From NCBI GenBank assembly GCA_013214365.1, contig JABSPI010000025.1:1-8841 (forward strand): 8,841 nt of DNA, written 5' to 3'. Shown here in pieces: positions 7,812-8,841 of the stretch (the stretch's first letter is position 1; every line of letters begins with the position of its first letter). A program made the position numbers and the translations under genes. Source of the stretch: Erythrobacter sp. Lineage in GTDB: Bacteria; Pseudomonadota; Alphaproteobacteria; Sphingomonadales; Sphingomonadaceae. Below the pieces are notes generated by a model, which worked only from the letters and a program-made list of their open reading frames with translations, had not been told where the DNA came from and ran no database searches.

Positions 7812-8090
7812 TCACCGAAAATTATCAGCGTAACTTTGTAGCTTGAGCGACTTGGTCGGACTTGCATGCACACGCGCTGCGATGCCGTATTTCTCGGCAT
7901 AGGCTTTGGCCGCATCTTTGGTCGGGAACGTCAGCTTAACCTGCGCTTGCGTGTCGCCGCTGCCGGTCCAACCCATGAGGGGATCGGGCTTGCGCGCCTC
8001 GCTCTGTTCAAATTCGAGCACCCAAAGATCGGTTTTGGCTTTGCCCGATTGCATCGCGCTTTTCGGGGTTTGGTAGATGATGGCTGACAT
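7812..8090 (-). CDS. NDUFS4-like complex I accessory subunit (ETC complex I subunit family)
   Basis: Protein of 92 aa belonging to the NDUFS4/AQDQ family of NADH:ubiquinone oxidoreductase accessory subunits. The family is found in alphaproteobacteria and in mitochondria, where NDUFS4 helps assemble and stabilise the NADH-binding arm of complex I. Recognisable marks are WVLEFE (23-28), the signature PDPLMGWTGSGDT (35-47), the strand QVKLTFPTKDAAKAYAEKYG (50-69) and a short basic C-terminal tail. There is no signal peptide or membrane segment, so it should act on the cytoplasmic arm. The start is ATG at 8090, with AAAGGGA eight bases upstream. It lies 36 bp after hrpB on the same strand and far from any nuo gene in this window. 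Family assignment is strong; the exact role in bacterial complex I is less defined than in mitochondria. Confidence 0.92.
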   Translation of the reverse strand: MSAIIYQTPKSAMQSGKAKTDLWVLEFEQSEARKPDPLMGWTGSGDTQAQVKLTFPTKDAAKAYAEKYGIAARVHASPTKSLKLQSYADNFR

Positions 8091-8126
8091 GTCTGTATCC
8101 CTTTATCGCCCCCTAATAGGCGTAAC

Positions 8127-8841
8127 TTAGCCGCGATTGAAGGCGTTTTTGGTCTTTAAACTCGGCTTTTGTGTCCACGGTTGATCAGGCCAGCGATGTT
8201 TGGGGTAACGCCCCTTCATATCCTTGGCCACATCGGCCCACGAACCGCGCCAGAAGCCGGGCAGGTCACGGGTCGATTGGATCGGCCGCCCCGCCGGGCT
8301 GGTCAGTTTGAGCAAGAGCGGCGTTCGCCCGACCATGGGGTGTTGGTCAAGCCCGAACAAAGCCTGCACCCGCACCTCGACACTGGGGGCGTCATCGCCG
8401 GTGTAATCCACACCATGTTTTGTGCCGGCAGGCGAGGTGAAATGGGTTGGCGCAGCGCGCTCAAACCGCTGACGCACATCCCAATCCAGCGCGCCAAGTG
8501 CAGCATCAGCAAAGCGTGCAGGCGATAGGTTGAGATCGCGCCTCCCATCAAGCAGCGGGGCAAGCCACACCTGCGCATTGCTTTGCAAATTCGCCTGATC
8601 GAGTTCAGCGACACCGGCATATTGTGCGCGCTCAAGAAAGCCGGGCGGCAAATATTCCCCCAGATTATCCAGCACCTTTTCCACAAGGATATCCACATAG
8701 ATGGCGGGATCGGGATGCGGATCAGGGGCGCTTTGAAGAAGGATTGCCCCAAGCCGTTTTTCACAGCGCACCTCAACCCTGTTTTTATCTTTATTCCAAC
8801 GAGCTATGGATTGCTCTTTAAGCTCATTGGCAAATAAATTC
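8127..8841 (-). CDS. hrpB: ATP-dependent helicase HrpB, C-terminal part (cut by window edge)
   Basis: About 237 C-terminal residues of a DExH-box helicase of the HrpB family, proteins normally near 800 aa. The frame stays open to the right edge, so the ATPase core and the true start lie outside. A GTG at 8771 is internal: the upstream residues IARWNKDKNRVEV join smoothly to RCEKRLGAILLQSAPDPHPDP, matching the family's region before the C-terminal domain. The HrpB C-terminal domain is clear in VDYTGDDAPSVEVRVQALFG, LLLKLTSPAGRPIQ, TRDLPGFWRGSW and DMKGRYPKHRWPDQP. These are conserved in this family. The end (SLKTKNAFNRG) is basic. The cellular role of HrpB is poorly known. Its DEAH motifs cannot be checked here. 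Confidence 0.92.
   Translation of the reverse strand, partial: NLFANELKEQSIARWNKDKNRVEVRCEKRLGAILLQSAPDPHPDPAIYVDILVEKVLDNLGEYLPPGFLERAQYAGVAELDQANLQSNAQVWLAPLLDGRRDLNLSPARFADAALGALDWDVRQRFERAAPTHFTSPAGTKHGVDYTGDDAPSVEVRVQALFGLDQHPMVGRTPLLLKLTSPAGRPIQSTRDLPGFWRGSWADVAKDMKGRYPKHRWPDQPWTQKPSLKTKNAFNRG

Noticed and set aside
8303..8776. Alternative - strand frame overlapping hrpB
   Set aside because: The frame ending at 8127 contains the conserved HrpB C-terminal domain; this one is out of frame with it and has no family resemblance.

Overview
This window reads as a core-genome segment of an alphaproteobacterium, most likely of the order Sphingomonadales. Three things point there: the GC-rich codon use, an NDUFS4-type complex I accessory protein, and alphaproteobacterial sequence character in DnaX, Lon and the HrpB C-terminus. 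This placement is inferred from protein features and was not searched. I see no mobile element, CRISPR array, phage gene or defence system. Nearly all of the DNA is explained by housekeeping genes.

Layout. The left part (1-1658) holds, on the + strand, a CBS-pair protein (35-502) that may start outside the window and rlmB (861-1658), a 23S rRNA ribose methyltransferase. Between them, on the - strand, lies a tRNA-Tyr(GTA) with an encoded CCA end. A strong symmetric hairpin at 1774-1819 sits between rlmB and hup, which converge on it, and looks like a shared bidirectional terminator.

From 1889 to the right edge every gene is on the - strand. In transcription order they are: the C-terminal part of the helicase gene hrpB (cut by the window edge), a small NDUFS4-like complex I accessory protein, the 4.5S SRP RNA, dnaX (clamp-loader tau), a ybaB/ebfC-family nucleoid protein, lon (ATP-dependent protease) and hup (HU). 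dnaX and ybaB are tightly spaced and probably form an operon. lon and hup each have their own upstream gap. The usual third member of the dnaX-ybaB-recR operon does not follow ybaB here; a 319-bp gap rich in inverted repeats and then lon come instead.

Functions. rlmB, tRNA-Tyr and SRP RNA serve translation and protein targeting. dnaX, YbaB and HU serve replication and nucleoid structure. Lon serves protein quality control and the NDUFS4-like protein serves respiration. I do not see an undescribed system. The points most worth a second look are: how gamma could be made from dnaX without a slippery heptamer; the uncertain dnaX start with a hairpin just before it; the dyad-rich ybaB-lon gap; and a compensatory base-pair change in the SRP RNA apical stem.
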